From RECO01 sp050485385 (GTDB lineage: Bacteria > Pseudomonadota > Alphaproteobacteria > Geminicoccales > Geminicoccaceae), in assembly GCA_050485385.1 (NCBI GenBank), contig JBJHBG010000085.1, positions 1-21,179 of the forward strand: a DNA stretch of 21,179 nt. The letters are read 5' to 3'. The position numbers and the translations under genes are program-made. The notes below the pieces were generated by a model. It searched no databases. It was given only the letters and a program-made list of their open reading frames with translations, and was not told where the DNA came from. Position 1 is the first letter of the stretch. Each line of letters begins with the position of its first letter. Of this stretch, positions 1 to 7,172 are shown piece by piece.

Positions 1-29
1 GGTAACGTCTGTGCGGGGAGATGGGTGAC
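1..29 (+). repeat. Left terminal inverted repeat of the IS481-like element
   Basis: This stretch pairs with 1284-1312 in reverse complement, matching at 22 of 29 positions. The inner 13 bases (17-29, GGAGATGGGTGAC) are perfectly matched. The outer six bases begin a further repeat copy that is cut by the window start. Confidence 0.8.
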
Positions 30-61
30 ACTTCCGGCGTGTGATGGTCGGGAGGGTCTCG

Positions 62-1310
62 ATGCCTTGGCAGGCGGTGGACGAGGTGGGGTTGCGGCGG
101 GACCTGGTGACGCTGGCGGGCTTCGAAGGGGCCAACAGGGCGGAGCTGTGCCGGCGGTTCGGGGTGAGCCGCAAGACGGGCTACAAGTGGCTGGAGCGAC
201 ACGACGCCCTGGGTCTCGAGGGGCTGGTGGACCGCTCGCGGCGGCCGCACCGTTCGCCCGCGCGGACCACGGCCGTGATCGAAGCGGCGGTGGTGGGGTT
301 GCGGCGGGCGCGTCCCACCTGGGGCGGGCGGAAGATCCGGCACGCGCTGCTGAACGCCGGTGCGTTGGCGGCGGAGCTGGTGCCGGCGGCGAGCACGATC
401 ACCGGCATCCTGCGCCGCCACGGGCTGCTGGGGCCGCGTGAGGCCGCGCCCAAGGCCTTCGTCCGTTTCGAGGCCGAGGCACCGAACCGGCTGTGGCAGA
501 TGGACTTCGAGGGCCATTTCGCCCTCGACGGCCGGACCGACGGCAAGGGCGTGCGCTGCTTTCCCTTGACCGTGCTCGACGACCATTCGCGCTACCAGCT
601 CGCAGCCCCAGTTGCCGTCCGGGGCCTGCGCCGACGAGCGGGAGGCGACGGTGCGCGGGCGTCTGGAGGGCGTCTTCCGCCGCGACGGCCTGCCGGACGC
701 GATCCTCGCCGACAACGGCGCCCCCTGGGGCACCCCGCACACCACCATCCAGGGCGCCAACGGACGCCGCATCGGCCTGACCCGGATCGACGTCTGGCTG
801 CTGCGGCTCGGCGTGACACCCCTGCACGCCCGGCCCCGCCACCCGCAAACCCTCGGCAAGCTGGAGCGGCTGCACCGTTCGCTGCGGAGCGAGCTGCTGC
901 AGGGCCGCCGCTTCGCCGACTTCGATGCGGCCCAAGCCGGCCTCGACCGTTGGCGCCGGCACTACAACCACGACCGCCCCCACGAGGCGTTGAACGGCGC
1001 CGTCCCGGCCAGCCACTACCGCATGAGCGAACGGGCCATGCCCGCCAGCCTGCCCGAGCCCCGCTACCGCGACGGCGACGCGGTCGGCCTCGTCCGCGGC
1101 AATGGTGGCCTGCATTGGCGCCCCGACCGCCGCGGCCCGCGCTTCGACCTCCAACTCGCCACCGCGTTCGCCGGCCAGCACGTCGCCGTCCGACCCACCT
1201 CGACGGACGGCCGCTTCCACGTTTGGTTCGCCAACTGGCGCATCGCCGACGTCGACCTCACGCCAGACCCAACGCGCCCGACCGTCACCCATCTCCTCGT
1301 ACGCCTGTAA
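62..1310 (+). pseudogene. IS481-family transposase, frameshifted
   Basis: This is a DDE transposase that would cut and join the IS ends, split over two frames. The first part starts at ATG 62 behind a GGGAGGG ribosome site and begins MPW, as many IS481 transposases do. It carries a helix-turn-helix (about residues 24-45, with RRFGVSRKTGYKW) and the first catalytic Asp in LWQMDF (D148). The second frame picks up at ACADERE (about 624) with the second Asp in DNGAPWG and the catalytic Glu in GKLERLHRSL, then runs to TAA at 1310. Between the SRY codons and ACADER lie 28 bases where relatives have about four or five codons, so an insertion of 13 or 16 bases probably broke the frame. The required shift is +1, unlike the usual -1 programmed slip of IS elements, so loss of function is likelier than recoding. 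Confidence 0.82.
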
Positions 1311-1312
1311 CC
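1284..1312 (-). repeat. Right terminal inverted repeat of the IS481-like element
   Basis: This is the reverse-complement partner of 1-29. It overlaps the last codons and the TAA stop (1308-1310) of the transposase frame, so the gene reads into its own terminal repeat. A diverged second repeat copy follows at 1307-1331. Confidence 0.8.
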
Positions 1313-1337
1313 CTTGTCTCCGGTCCGTACAGGGTCA

Positions 1338-2306
1338 TCAAGCCCCCCGCTTCCTCCCTTTCTCGGCGTGGGCGATGCGGCCGATGAGGTTCAGGAGAAT
1401 TTGCGCCGCGAGGATCGCCGTGGTGCCCGTCCTGTCGTAGTCGGGCGCCACTTCGACGAGGTCGACGCCGACGATGCGGCAACGCTTGGCGAGTCCGGCC
1501 AGGAACTCGAGCACCTCGTAGTACAGAAAGCCGCCATGGCTCGGCGTGCCGGTGCCCGGTGCGATGGACGGATCGAAGCCGTCGATGTCGATGGTCAGGT
1601 AGACGCGGGCTCCTTCGGGGAGGCGGGCGAGCAGCGCGTCGGTGCCGAGCTTGCGGAACTGGCGCACCGAGAGGATGTCCGAGCCGCGCTGCCTAGCGTC
1701 GTCGTAGCCCTCCTTGGCGGTCGAGGAGACGTTGCGGATGCCGAACTGCGAAAGGCCCGTCACGTAGGGCTTTTCCGCCGCCCGGCGCATCGGGTTGCCG
1801 TGGCCGAAGCGCACGCCGTGGCGCTCGTCGACGAAGTCGAGGTGCGCGTCGAGTTGGACGACGTGGAGGGGGCCGTGGTCGGCGAAGGCCTCGATGCAGG
1901 GAATGGTGATCGAGTGGTCGCCGCCGAGGGTCACCGGTACCGCACCTGCGGCCAGCGCCTTCCTCACGGCGAAGGCGATGTTGGCGTGGCTCTTGATGGT
2001 GTCGGTGTGGACGATGTCGGCATCGCCCAGATCGACGATGCCGACGTCGGCGCCGAGATAGACCACGTCGTCCTCGTGGTCGTAGGCGCCGGCATGGCCG
2101 AAGGCGAAGAGGGTCGAGGCCTCGCGGATCGCGCGCGGGCCGAAGCGCGCACCCGCGCGCCACTGCGTGCCGGCATCGAACGGTGCGCCGACAACGGCGA
2201 AATCGGCTTGGATCGCGTCCCAGTCCTGGACGTAGGCGCGCTTGGCGAAGGTGGCGATGCCGACGAACGGGAGGTCGAGCCGGCCGTGCTCGTAGCCGTG
2301 TGTCAT
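1338..2306 (-). CDS. Agmatinase-family ureohydrolase (agmatinase or guanidino-acid hydrolase)
   Basis: A 322-residue cytosolic enzyme of the arginase/agmatinase family, which hydrolyses a guanidino group to an amine and urea at a two-manganese centre. All metal motifs are present: GGDHS (128-132, ligand H131), DAHLD (153-157, ligands D153, H155 and D157) and DIDGFDP (240-246, ligands D240 and D242). The segment FGHGNPMRR (167-175) follows the usual agmatinase pattern. The length matches the family (about 300-320). The ATG at 2306 was chosen because family similarity begins there. No clear ribosome site precedes it, and the open frame runs upstream into unrelated sequence. Two TGA codons in tandem end the gene just before the IS. 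It is divergent from a TRAP operon. The substrate cannot be read from the sequence: agmatine, 4-guanidinobutyrate and 3-guanidinopropionate are all possible. Confidence 0.88.
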   Translation of the reverse strand: MTHGYEHGRLDLPFVGIATFAKRAYVQDWDAIQADFAVVGAPFDAGTQWRAGARFGPRAIREASTLFAFGHAGAYDHEDDVVYLGADVGIVDLGDADIVHTDTIKSHANIAFAVRKALAAGAVPVTLGGDHSITIPCIEAFADHGPLHVVQLDAHLDFVDERHGVRFGHGNPMRRAAEKPYVTGLSQFGIRNVSSTAKEGYDDARQRGSDILSVRQFRKLGTDALLARLPEGARVYLTIDIDGFDPSIAPGTGTPSHGGFLYYEVLEFLAGLAKRCRIVGVDLVEVAPDYDRTGTTAILAAQILLNLIGRIAHAEKGRKRGA

Positions 2307-2549
2307 CGGACGAGCACCACCGCGCGCCGGACGAGGTCGGCGGGCAGGGCGTCGCTGCCGCAGGCCGGACGTGAAGAAGCGACCGCGTGGCAACGACGTG
2401 GCGGAAGGCCGTTGCGTCCTGCGGACTTGGTTCGCCAAGCATGCCGGACTGGCGCTGCTTCGTTGCCTGCTCGTGGCATCCTGCTGCCCTCGATTCTCGC
2501 TTCGGTGGGTATCCAACGGTTCGGGCAGCCGCGGGCGCCGACCCTTCGC

Positions 2550-2666
2550 GTCGACGACCTAGCCGGCTTCGCGCTGCGCGTCACGCCGGACGGCATCGGG
2601 ACCTGCGTCGTGGCGTGCTGGCCGGGCGAGGCTGCGCGGAAGGACCGCGCCGTCGTCTGCCGGTTC
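2550..2666 (+). pseudogene. Possible remnant of a tyrosine-recombinase (integrase) N-terminal arm domain
   Basis: Read in the frame starting at 2550, the segment gives VDD-LAGFALRVTPDG-IGT and continues to CRF. This resembles the start of many phage and island integrases, whose arm-type DNA-binding domain typically reads like WDDELPGFGLRVTPSG followed by a YVVQYR strand. Where the family has Tyr, Tyr and Arg, this copy has Cys, Cys and Trp. Each change is one transition away (TAC to TGC twice, CGG to TGG), as expected of decay. No start, no catalytic domain and no Arg-His-Arg-Tyr motifs follow, so it could only be a fragment. The match is short and made by eye, so chance is a real alternative. 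Confidence 0.25.
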
Positions 2667-2891
2667 CGGCGCTGGCCGCGCCGAATGCCGCACCCAGACC
2701 GTGTGGCCGTACGGAGGCACCGCCAGCGGTCGCGTCGCGCGGCGGAAGGGGGCCGAACGGACCAACGCCATCAATCCCGCGCTCCGCAGTCCGCCAACTC
2801 GCAGTGAAGGAGGCTGAGACTACGAGAAGCTTGCGCTGCCGTCACCTTTTGCTACCCGTCGATGGGTCAGGGAGGCGGAGATAAGAAAAGA

Positions 2892-2914
2892 GCTCCGCCG
2901 CAAACGCAAGGAGC
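2892..2914 (+). promoter_or_regulatory. Shine-Dalgarno of the TRAP binding-protein gene with possible masking hairpin
   Basis: AAGGAG at 2908-2913 lies seven bases before the ATG at 2921, a strong ribosome site. GCTCC at 2892-2896 is complementary to GGAGC at 2910-2914, so a 5-bp stem with a 13-base loop could cover the site. The stem is short and may be chance. Confidence 0.3.
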
Positions 2915-2920
2915 ATACCC

Positions 2921-3961
2921 ATGCGCAATCTCTTGGTTGCGGCCGCGGGTGCGGCCGTCCTCGTCGCCGGCAGCGGCGATGCCGAAGCGCAACGCACCAC
3001 CCGCGTCGACATGCAGGGTGCGTTCGGCGCCAATGTCGGCGTGCTCGGTCCGACGCAGCTGCGGCTGGTCGAGACCATCAATCGATTGTCGGACGGCAGC
3101 CTCGAATTCCGCTTCCACGAACCGAACGCCTTCGTGCCGGTGTTCGAGCAACTCGACGCCGTCGGCAGCGGCGCGCTCGACGCGGCATGGTCGACGCCCG
3201 GCTTCAACACCGCCAAGGACATCGCCTTCGCCATCCTCGGCTCGGTGCCGTTCGGTCCCGGCGTCGGCGAGTACGTCGCCTGGATCAAGTTCGGCGGCGG
3301 GCGCGAGCTGTGGGACGAACTCTACGGCCGCTACAACGTCAAGGCGATCCCCTGTGGCGTCATTCCACCGGAAAGCTCGGGCTGGTTCCGCGAGCCGATC
3401 ACCTCGCCCGAGGATTTCCAAGGGCTGCGCATGCGCTTCTACGGGCTCGGCGCCGAGGTCATGGAAAAGCTCGGGGTCTCCACCCAGCTCATCCCCGGCG
3501 GCGAGATCTTCCAGGCGCTGCAACTCGGCACGATCGACGCCACCGAGTTCTCGATGCCGTCGATGGACCTGTCCTACGGCTTTTATCAGGTCGCCAAGCA
3601 CAACTACTTCCCCGGCTGGCACCAGCAGTCGACCTTGAACGACCTGACCATCGGTCTCGACATCTGGAACAGCCTGACCGAGCACCAGCAGTTCGTCATC
3701 GAGACCGCCTGCGAATCGAACATGATGTGGCAGTTCACCTACGGTGAGGCGGCGCAGGGTCCGGCGATGGCGGAGATGGAAGGCCACGGCGTGACCATGC
3801 ACATGTGGTCCGACGAAATACTCGATCTCTTCCGCGAGACTTGGGAAGAGGTCGTCGAGGAGAAGAAAGAAGAAAGCGAGATGTTCGCCCGCATGTGGGC
3901 GAGTCTTTCCGCGTTCCGCGAGAGCTACGAGCCCTGGCGGCTGCGCGGCTACGTGAACTGA
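2921..3961 (+). CDS. TRAP transporter substrate-binding protein, DctP family
   Basis: A 346-residue periplasmic binding protein that captures a substrate, usually an organic acid, and hands it to the DctQM permease encoded next. A Sec signal peptide is visible: Arg at position 3, a hydrophobic stretch, and AEA before Q24. The family signature GLRMRFYGLG (169-177), with conserved Arg172, is the site that normally binds the substrate carboxylate in this family. IPGGEIFQALQLG (191-203) and PGWHQQST (231-238) follow, as in TakP-like 2-oxoacid or monocarboxylate receptors. The usual EWVGP-type segment is replaced by TEFSMP (208-213), so the ligand may differ. The C-terminal helix is rich in Glu (EEVVEEKKEE). 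The length is normal for the family. The start is fixed by AAGGAG seven bases upstream. The exact ligand is unknown. Confidence 0.92.
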   Translation: MRNLLVAAAGAAVLVAGSGDAEAQRTTRVDMQGAFGANVGVLGPTQLRLVETINRLSDGSLEFRFHEPNAFVPVFEQLDAVGSGALDAAWSTPGFNTAKDIAFAILGSVPFGPGVGEYVAWIKFGGGRELWDELYGRYNVKAIPCGVIPPESSGWFREPITSPEDFQGLRMRFYGLGAEVMEKLGVSTQLIPGGEIFQALQLGTIDATEFSMPSMDLSYGFYQVAKHNYFPGWHQQSTLNDLTIGLDIWNSLTEHQQFVIETACESNMMWQFTYGEAAQGPAMAEMEGHGVTMHMWSDEILDLFRETWEEVVEEKKEESEMFARMWASLSAFRESYEPWRLRGYVN

Positions 3962-3972
3962 CGCACTTTACC

Positions 3973-4003
3973 CGGCCCCGGACGGTGCTGTCGTCCGGGG
4001 CCG
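3973..4003 (+). promoter_or_regulatory. Perfect intercistronic hairpin between TRAP binding protein and permeases
   Basis: CGGCCCCGGACG (3973-3984) and CGTCCGGGGCCG (3992-4003) are exact reverse complements, giving a 12-bp stem with a 7-base loop (GTGCTGT). It starts 12 bases after the binding-protein stop. No T-run follows, so it is not a standard terminator. In binding-protein transport operons such hairpins often protect the upstream message from 3' decay or stop part of the transcripts, so that the binding protein outnumbers the permeases. That role is inferred here. Confidence 0.7.
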
Positions 4004-4052
4004 CCGGCCCAGTCCGCCGGCGCGTCCGGCCGTTCGAGGCGGATCTCCTGCC

Positions 4053-4604
4053 ATGCGTTATCTGCTCGTCCTGAGCAACGTCATCGACGCGTTGCTCACG
4101 CGCATTGCCCAGATTACGGGCTGGCTGTTCCTCGCCGCCATCTTCGTCATCTGCTTCGACGTTTTCTCGCGAAAGCTCGGTTACCAACTGCCGTACTGGA
4201 CGTCGACGCGGTTGCAGGAGCTGCAGTGGCACATCACGTCGGCCCTGTTTCTTGGCTGGCTGGCCTATGGGGTGATCAAGAACACCCATGTGCGCATCGA
4301 CGTCTTCACGGCGGGCTTGCCCGAGCGCACCCGGCATTGGATCGATCTCGTCGGCTGCATCGTCCTGGCCCTGCCGTTCTGCCTCGTCGTCATCGACTAC
4401 GCCTTCACCTACGCGGCCGTCTCGTGGGTGCAGAACGAACGTTCGCCGGCCCCGAACGGTCTGCCGGCCCGCTGGATCATCAAGTACATCGCCGCCGGCG
4501 GCCTCGGCCTCCTCCTGCTCGCTACCGTTTCGTTGATTTGCCGCCGCCTGGTCGACCTCTTCGGCCCGCCGCATCTGCGTAGCGGTGCCGGAGGCCGGCC
4601 ATGA
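4053..4604 (+). CDS. TRAP transporter small permease, DctQ family
   Basis: A 183-residue inner-membrane protein and the small membrane subunit of the TRAP transporter. Four hydrophobic segments can be placed at roughly residues 20-40 (ITGWLFLAAIFVICF), 55-75 (WHITSALFLGWLAYG), 95-118 (WIDLVGCIVLALPFCLVVID) and 148-168 (KYIAAGGLGLLLLATVSLI), which is the DctQ fold. The ATG at 4053 has only a weak upstream purine run, so translation may be modest. The gene lies 91 bp after the binding-protein gene, across a strong hairpin. Its TGA (4602-4604) overlaps the start of the large permease, indicating coupled translation of the two membrane subunits. Confidence 0.9.
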   Translation: MRYLLVLSNVIDALLTRIAQITGWLFLAAIFVICFDVFSRKLGYQLPYWTSTRLQELQWHITSALFLGWLAYGVIKNTHVRIDVFTAGLPERTRHWIDLVGCIVLALPFCLVVIDYAFTYAAVSWVQNERSPAPNGLPARWIIKYIAAGGLGLLLLATVSLICRRLVDLFGPPHLRSGAGGRP

Positions 4605-5986
4605 TGGGCGAGTGGCTGATCGAGCATCTCGCGCTCTTCATGTTCCTGACGCTGATCGTCAGCCTGTTCTGCGGCTTTCCGGTCGGCTTCACGCTCGGCG
4701 CCGTCGGCATCATTTTCGGCTTTGTCGGCTACTATTTCGACGTGTTCCGGCTCGCCCGCTTCGGCATGATCATGCCGCGGGTCTATGGCGGCATCATTTC
4801 GAACCAAGTGCTGATGGCCATACCCATGTTCGTGTTCATGGGGGTGACGCTGGAGCGCAGCCGCGTCGCCGAGGACTTGCTCAAGACGCTGCAAATTCTC
4901 CTGCGCCGGGTGCCCGGGGGGCTCGCCATGGCCGTCTGCGCCATGGGCACCATCATGGCGGCCACCACCGGCATCGTCGGCGCGTCGGTCATCATGCTGA
5001 CGTTGATGGCGCTGCCCACCATGCTGCAACGGAACTACTCCGTGCCGCTGGCGACCGGCACCATTGCCGCCTCCGGCACGCTCGGCATCCTCATCCCACC
5101 GTCGATCATGTTGGTGATCCTCGGCGATCTGATGCAGGTGCCGGTCGGCACCCTGTTCGCCGCCGCCGTGGTCCCGGGCCTGCTCCTGTCCTGTCTCTAC
5201 CTCGTCTACATCGGCGTGTTCTCGTTTCTGCGGCCGCAGGACGCTCCACCGCTCGCCGCCGAGATCGGGCCGCAGAACACGCTCGATCTCGCCGTCCTCG
5301 TGTTGAAGAGCCTGATCCCGCCGGTCGTGCTGATCGTCGTAGTGCTCGGCTCCATCTTCGGCGGGCTCGCCACCCCCACCGAGGCCTCGGCCATGGGCTG
5401 TGCCGGCGCCTTGGCGCTCGCCGTCGCCTATCGTCGGCTGAACCTCAAGATGTTGCAGGAGATCATCCACAGCGCCGGCACCACCAACGCCCTCGTCTTC
5501 TTCATCATCATCGGCGCCACCATCTTCTCGTTCGTTTTCCGTACCCTGGGTGGCGACGACGTCGTCCTCGACATCCTGCGCGCCGCCGGCATCGAGACGG
5601 CATGGCAGGTGCTGATCTTCTTGATGATCCTGGTATTCTTTCTCGGTTTCTTCTTCGATTTCATCGAGATTGCGCTGATCGTCATCCCGATCTTCTACCC
5701 GATCCTGACACGCCTCGACTTCACCGACCACGTCGGGCCGATGTTCTGGGCCTTGCCGTGGATCACCGTGCTCATCTCGGTCAATTTGCAGACCTCGTTC
5801 CTCACCCCACCCTTCGGCTTCTCGCTGTTCTACATGAAGGGTGCGGTGCCGGCGGGGGTGCGCATGGAGCAGATCTACCGGGGCATCATCCCCTTCGTCA
5901 TCCTGCAACTCTGCGCCGTGGTGTTGATCATGACGTTCCCCATGATCGCCCTCTGGCTGCCGATGGTCGCCGGCTTCTTGGACTGA
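4601..5986 (+). CDS. TRAP transporter large permease, DctM family
   Basis: A 461-residue inner-membrane protein and the ion-coupled translocation subunit of the TRAP system. It is hydrophobic throughout, with roughly twelve membrane segments. Typical DctM features are visible: a GFPVGFTLG stretch near residue 24, PMFVFMG near 72, the Gly/Ala/Thr-rich AAATGIVGAS-like stretch near 125, a SGTLGILIPPSIMLVI hairpin near 155-170, and a second inverted half with PTEASAMG and TSFLTPPFGFSLFY. The length is a little above the usual 425-430. Translation can start at ATG 4601 or ATG 4604. GGAGG at 4590-4594 suits either, and 4601 gives the four-base overlap with the small permease. It ends 55 bp from the convergent lpxB. 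Confidence 0.93.
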   Translation: MMGEWLIEHLALFMFLTLIVSLFCGFPVGFTLGAVGIIFGFVGYYFDVFRLARFGMIMPRVYGGIISNQVLMAIPMFVFMGVTLERSRVAEDLLKTLQILLRRVPGGLAMAVCAMGTIMAATTGIVGASVIMLTLMALPTMLQRNYSVPLATGTIAASGTLGILIPPSIMLVILGDLMQVPVGTLFAAAVVPGLLLSCLYLVYIGVFSFLRPQDAPPLAAEIGPQNTLDLAVLVLKSLIPPVVLIVVVLGSIFGGLATPTEASAMGCAGALALAVAYRRLNLKMLQEIIHSAGTTNALVFFIIIGATIFSFVFRTLGGDDVVLDILRAAGIETAWQVLIFLMILVFFLGFFFDFIEIALIVIPIFYPILTRLDFTDHVGPMFWALPWITVLISVNLQTSFLTPPFGFSLFYMKGAVPAGVRMEQIYRGIIPFVILQLCAVVLIMTFPMIALWLPMVAGFLD

Positions 5987-5998
5987 GGCGGCAAGCCG

Positions 5999-6014
5999 GG
6001 GGGCATCGGCCCCT
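5999..6014. terminator. Weak candidate hairpin between convergent dctM-type permease and lpxB
   Basis: GGGGC (6000-6004) and GCCCC (6009-6013) form a 5-bp stem with an ATCG loop, extended by one G-T pair. It lies in the 55-bp gap between two converging genes, where a bidirectional terminator is expected. No T-run follows on either strand, so intrinsic termination would be poor. A second small hairpin (CGGCG 6035-6039 with CGCCG 6046-6050) sits over the lpxB stop. Confidence 0.3.
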
Positions 6015-6041
6015 GCCTCGTTCGTCGCCCGTCTCGGCGCG

Positions 6042-7172
6042 TCAACGCCGCAGCAGTGCCAGCACCTCCGCGGCGGCGCGTTCGCTCGGCGGTCGGCCGC
6101 CGGCACCGAGCTGCTTGGCGACGCCGTCGAGGGCGCGCACCTGGGCCCGCCACACCGTTTCGTCGCCGAGCAGCGTGCGCGACGCCTTGGCCAACTCGGT
6201 GGGCGTGCAGCGTTCCTGGAGCAGTTCCGGCACGACGGCGGTGTCGGCTACGAGGTTGATCAGGCTGACGTACGGCACCTGGATCAGTCGGCGGGCGACC
6301 GCGGCGGTGAGCCAACTCGTGCGGTAGAGCACGACGGTCGGCAGTCGGGCAAGGGCGAGTTCCAGGCCGACCGTGCCCGAGGCGGCGAGCGCCAGGTCGG
6401 CCGCTGCGTAGCACGCGAAGCGACGCTCCGGATCGGCCTCGATCGTGAGTGGAACCGGCCAATCCGCCGTCAGTGCTCGGACCTCGCCCTCCCGTGCGGG
6501 CGGTGTCGGCAGGACGCAGCCGAGCCCAGAATGGTGCTTGGCAAGGTGGGCGACCGTGCCGCGGAGGATCGGCACGTGGCGGGCGATCTCGCCCCGCCGG
6601 CTGCCGGGCAGAAGGCAGAGCAGGGGCCGCTCGCCGCGCCGACGGTCGAGGAAGGCCGGCAGGGCCGGCACCTGTTCGACGATCGGATGGCCGACGTCGA
6701 CGGCGTCGACCCCGTAGCGGGCGAAGAAGGCCGGCTCGAAGGGTAGCACCGCGAGCAGCCGGTCGACCAGGTGCGCGAGCTTGGCGGCACGGCCCGGCCG
6801 CCATGCCCAGGCTTGGGGGGCGACGTAGTGGACCTTCGCGGCCTCCAGGTCGCGCAGGCGGTGCAGGACGCGCAGGGTAAAGGCCGGCGCGTCGACGGTG
6901 AGGACGAGGTCAGGCCGCATCGTGCGTGCCGCCGCTGCCGTCTCGCCGAGCCGGCGGATCAGGCGCGGCAGGTGGGGGACCACCTCGGCGAACCCCATGA
7001 GCGACAGCTCGTCCATGGGAAAGCGGCTTTCCAGGCCGAGCCGGCCGAGTTCGGGGCCGCCGACACCCATCAGCTCCAGACCGCCGACTTGGGGGGCAAG
7101 GGCGCGGAGCAGCCGCGCGGCGAGGAAATCGCCCGAGGTCTCGCCGGCGACGACGAAGACCCGAAGCGTCAT
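6042..7172 (-). CDS. lpxB: Lipid-A-disaccharide synthase
   Basis: A 376-residue peripheral membrane glycosyltransferase (family GT19). It joins UDP-2,3-diacylglucosamine and 2,3-diacylglucosamine 1-phosphate (lipid X) to make the lipid A disaccharide. Family motifs are clear: AGETSGD (9-15) at the N-terminus, YVAPQAWAWRPGR, LPGSRRGEI, and the sugar-nucleotide region ASGTVGLELAL, followed by VPELLQ. The length is close to the usual 380-390. The ATG start overlaps the lpxI stop by four bases (7169-7172), so the two steps that make and use lipid X are translationally coupled. It is the last gene of the fifteen-gene minus-strand cluster. Confidence 0.96.
   Translation of the reverse strand: MTLRVFVVAGETSGDFLAARLLRALAPQVGGLELMGVGGPELGRLGLESRFPMDELSLMGFAEVVPHLPRLIRRLGETAAAARTMRPDLVLTVDAPAFTLRVLHRLRDLEAAKVHYVAPQAWAWRPGRAAKLAHLVDRLLAVLPFEPAFFARYGVDAVDVGHPIVEQVPALPAFLDRRRGERPLLCLLPGSRRGEIARHVPILRGTVAHLAKHHSGLGCVLPTPPAREGEVRALTADWPVPLTIEADPERRFACYAAADLALAASGTVGLELALARLPTVVLYRTSWLTAAVARRLIQVPYVSLINLVADTAVVPELLQERCTPTELAKASRTLLGDETVWRAQVRALDGVAKQLGAGGRPPSERAAAEVLALLRR

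Larger units (their letters stand above)
1..1331 (+). mobile_element. IS481-family insertion sequence, left tip cut by window start
   Basis: The element carries one transposase reading direction (62-1310) flanked by imperfect inverted repeats at 1-29 and 1284-1312 that match at 22 of 29 positions, including a 13-base perfect core. Outside the right repeat, 1307-1331 holds a second, diverged copy of the repeat ending in ACA, which suits the TGT...ACA ends common in IS481 elements. The equivalent outer part on the left would lie before base 1, so the left tip and any target duplication cannot be seen. The right end at about 1331 lies some six bases from the stop codon of the neighbouring ureohydrolase. 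The exact right boundary is inferred. Confidence 0.8.
2307..2920. other. Divergent intergenic region, 614 bp, no confident gene
   Basis: This stretch separates the ureohydrolase from the TRAP operon and should hold promoters for both. Open frames on both strands here have no recognisable domain and compositions typical of non-coding high-GC DNA. The one exception is a short stretch at 2550-2666 that resembles a tyrosine-recombinase arm domain. I found no strong sigma-70 pair. The last 30 bases hold a good Shine-Dalgarno sequence and a small hairpin for the binding-protein gene. Confidence 0.6.

Noticed and set aside
596..623. Programmed ribosomal frameshift in the transposase
   Set aside because: The shift needed is +1, no slippery A-rich or T-rich heptamer is present, and the local spacing suggests inserted bases. 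It is kept only as a check in the findings.
1314..2807. A 497-codon open frame on the plus strand opposite the ureohydrolase
   Set aside because: It is antisense to a gene with all metal-binding motifs, has no recognisable domain, and long opposite-strand frames are expected in high-GC DNA. Only a short piece near 2550-2666 looked worth a separate note.
2831..2858. Possible promoter TTGCGC with TACCCG ahead of the TRAP operon
   Set aside because: The -10 match is poor and the spacing can be chosen freely. The evidence is too weak to list as a feature.
4409..6106. A 565-codon minus-strand frame over the TRAP permease genes, very rich in His, Asp, Glu and Gln
   Set aside because: The composition is what the antisense of membrane-protein codons gives, and the plus-strand permease genes are unmistakable.
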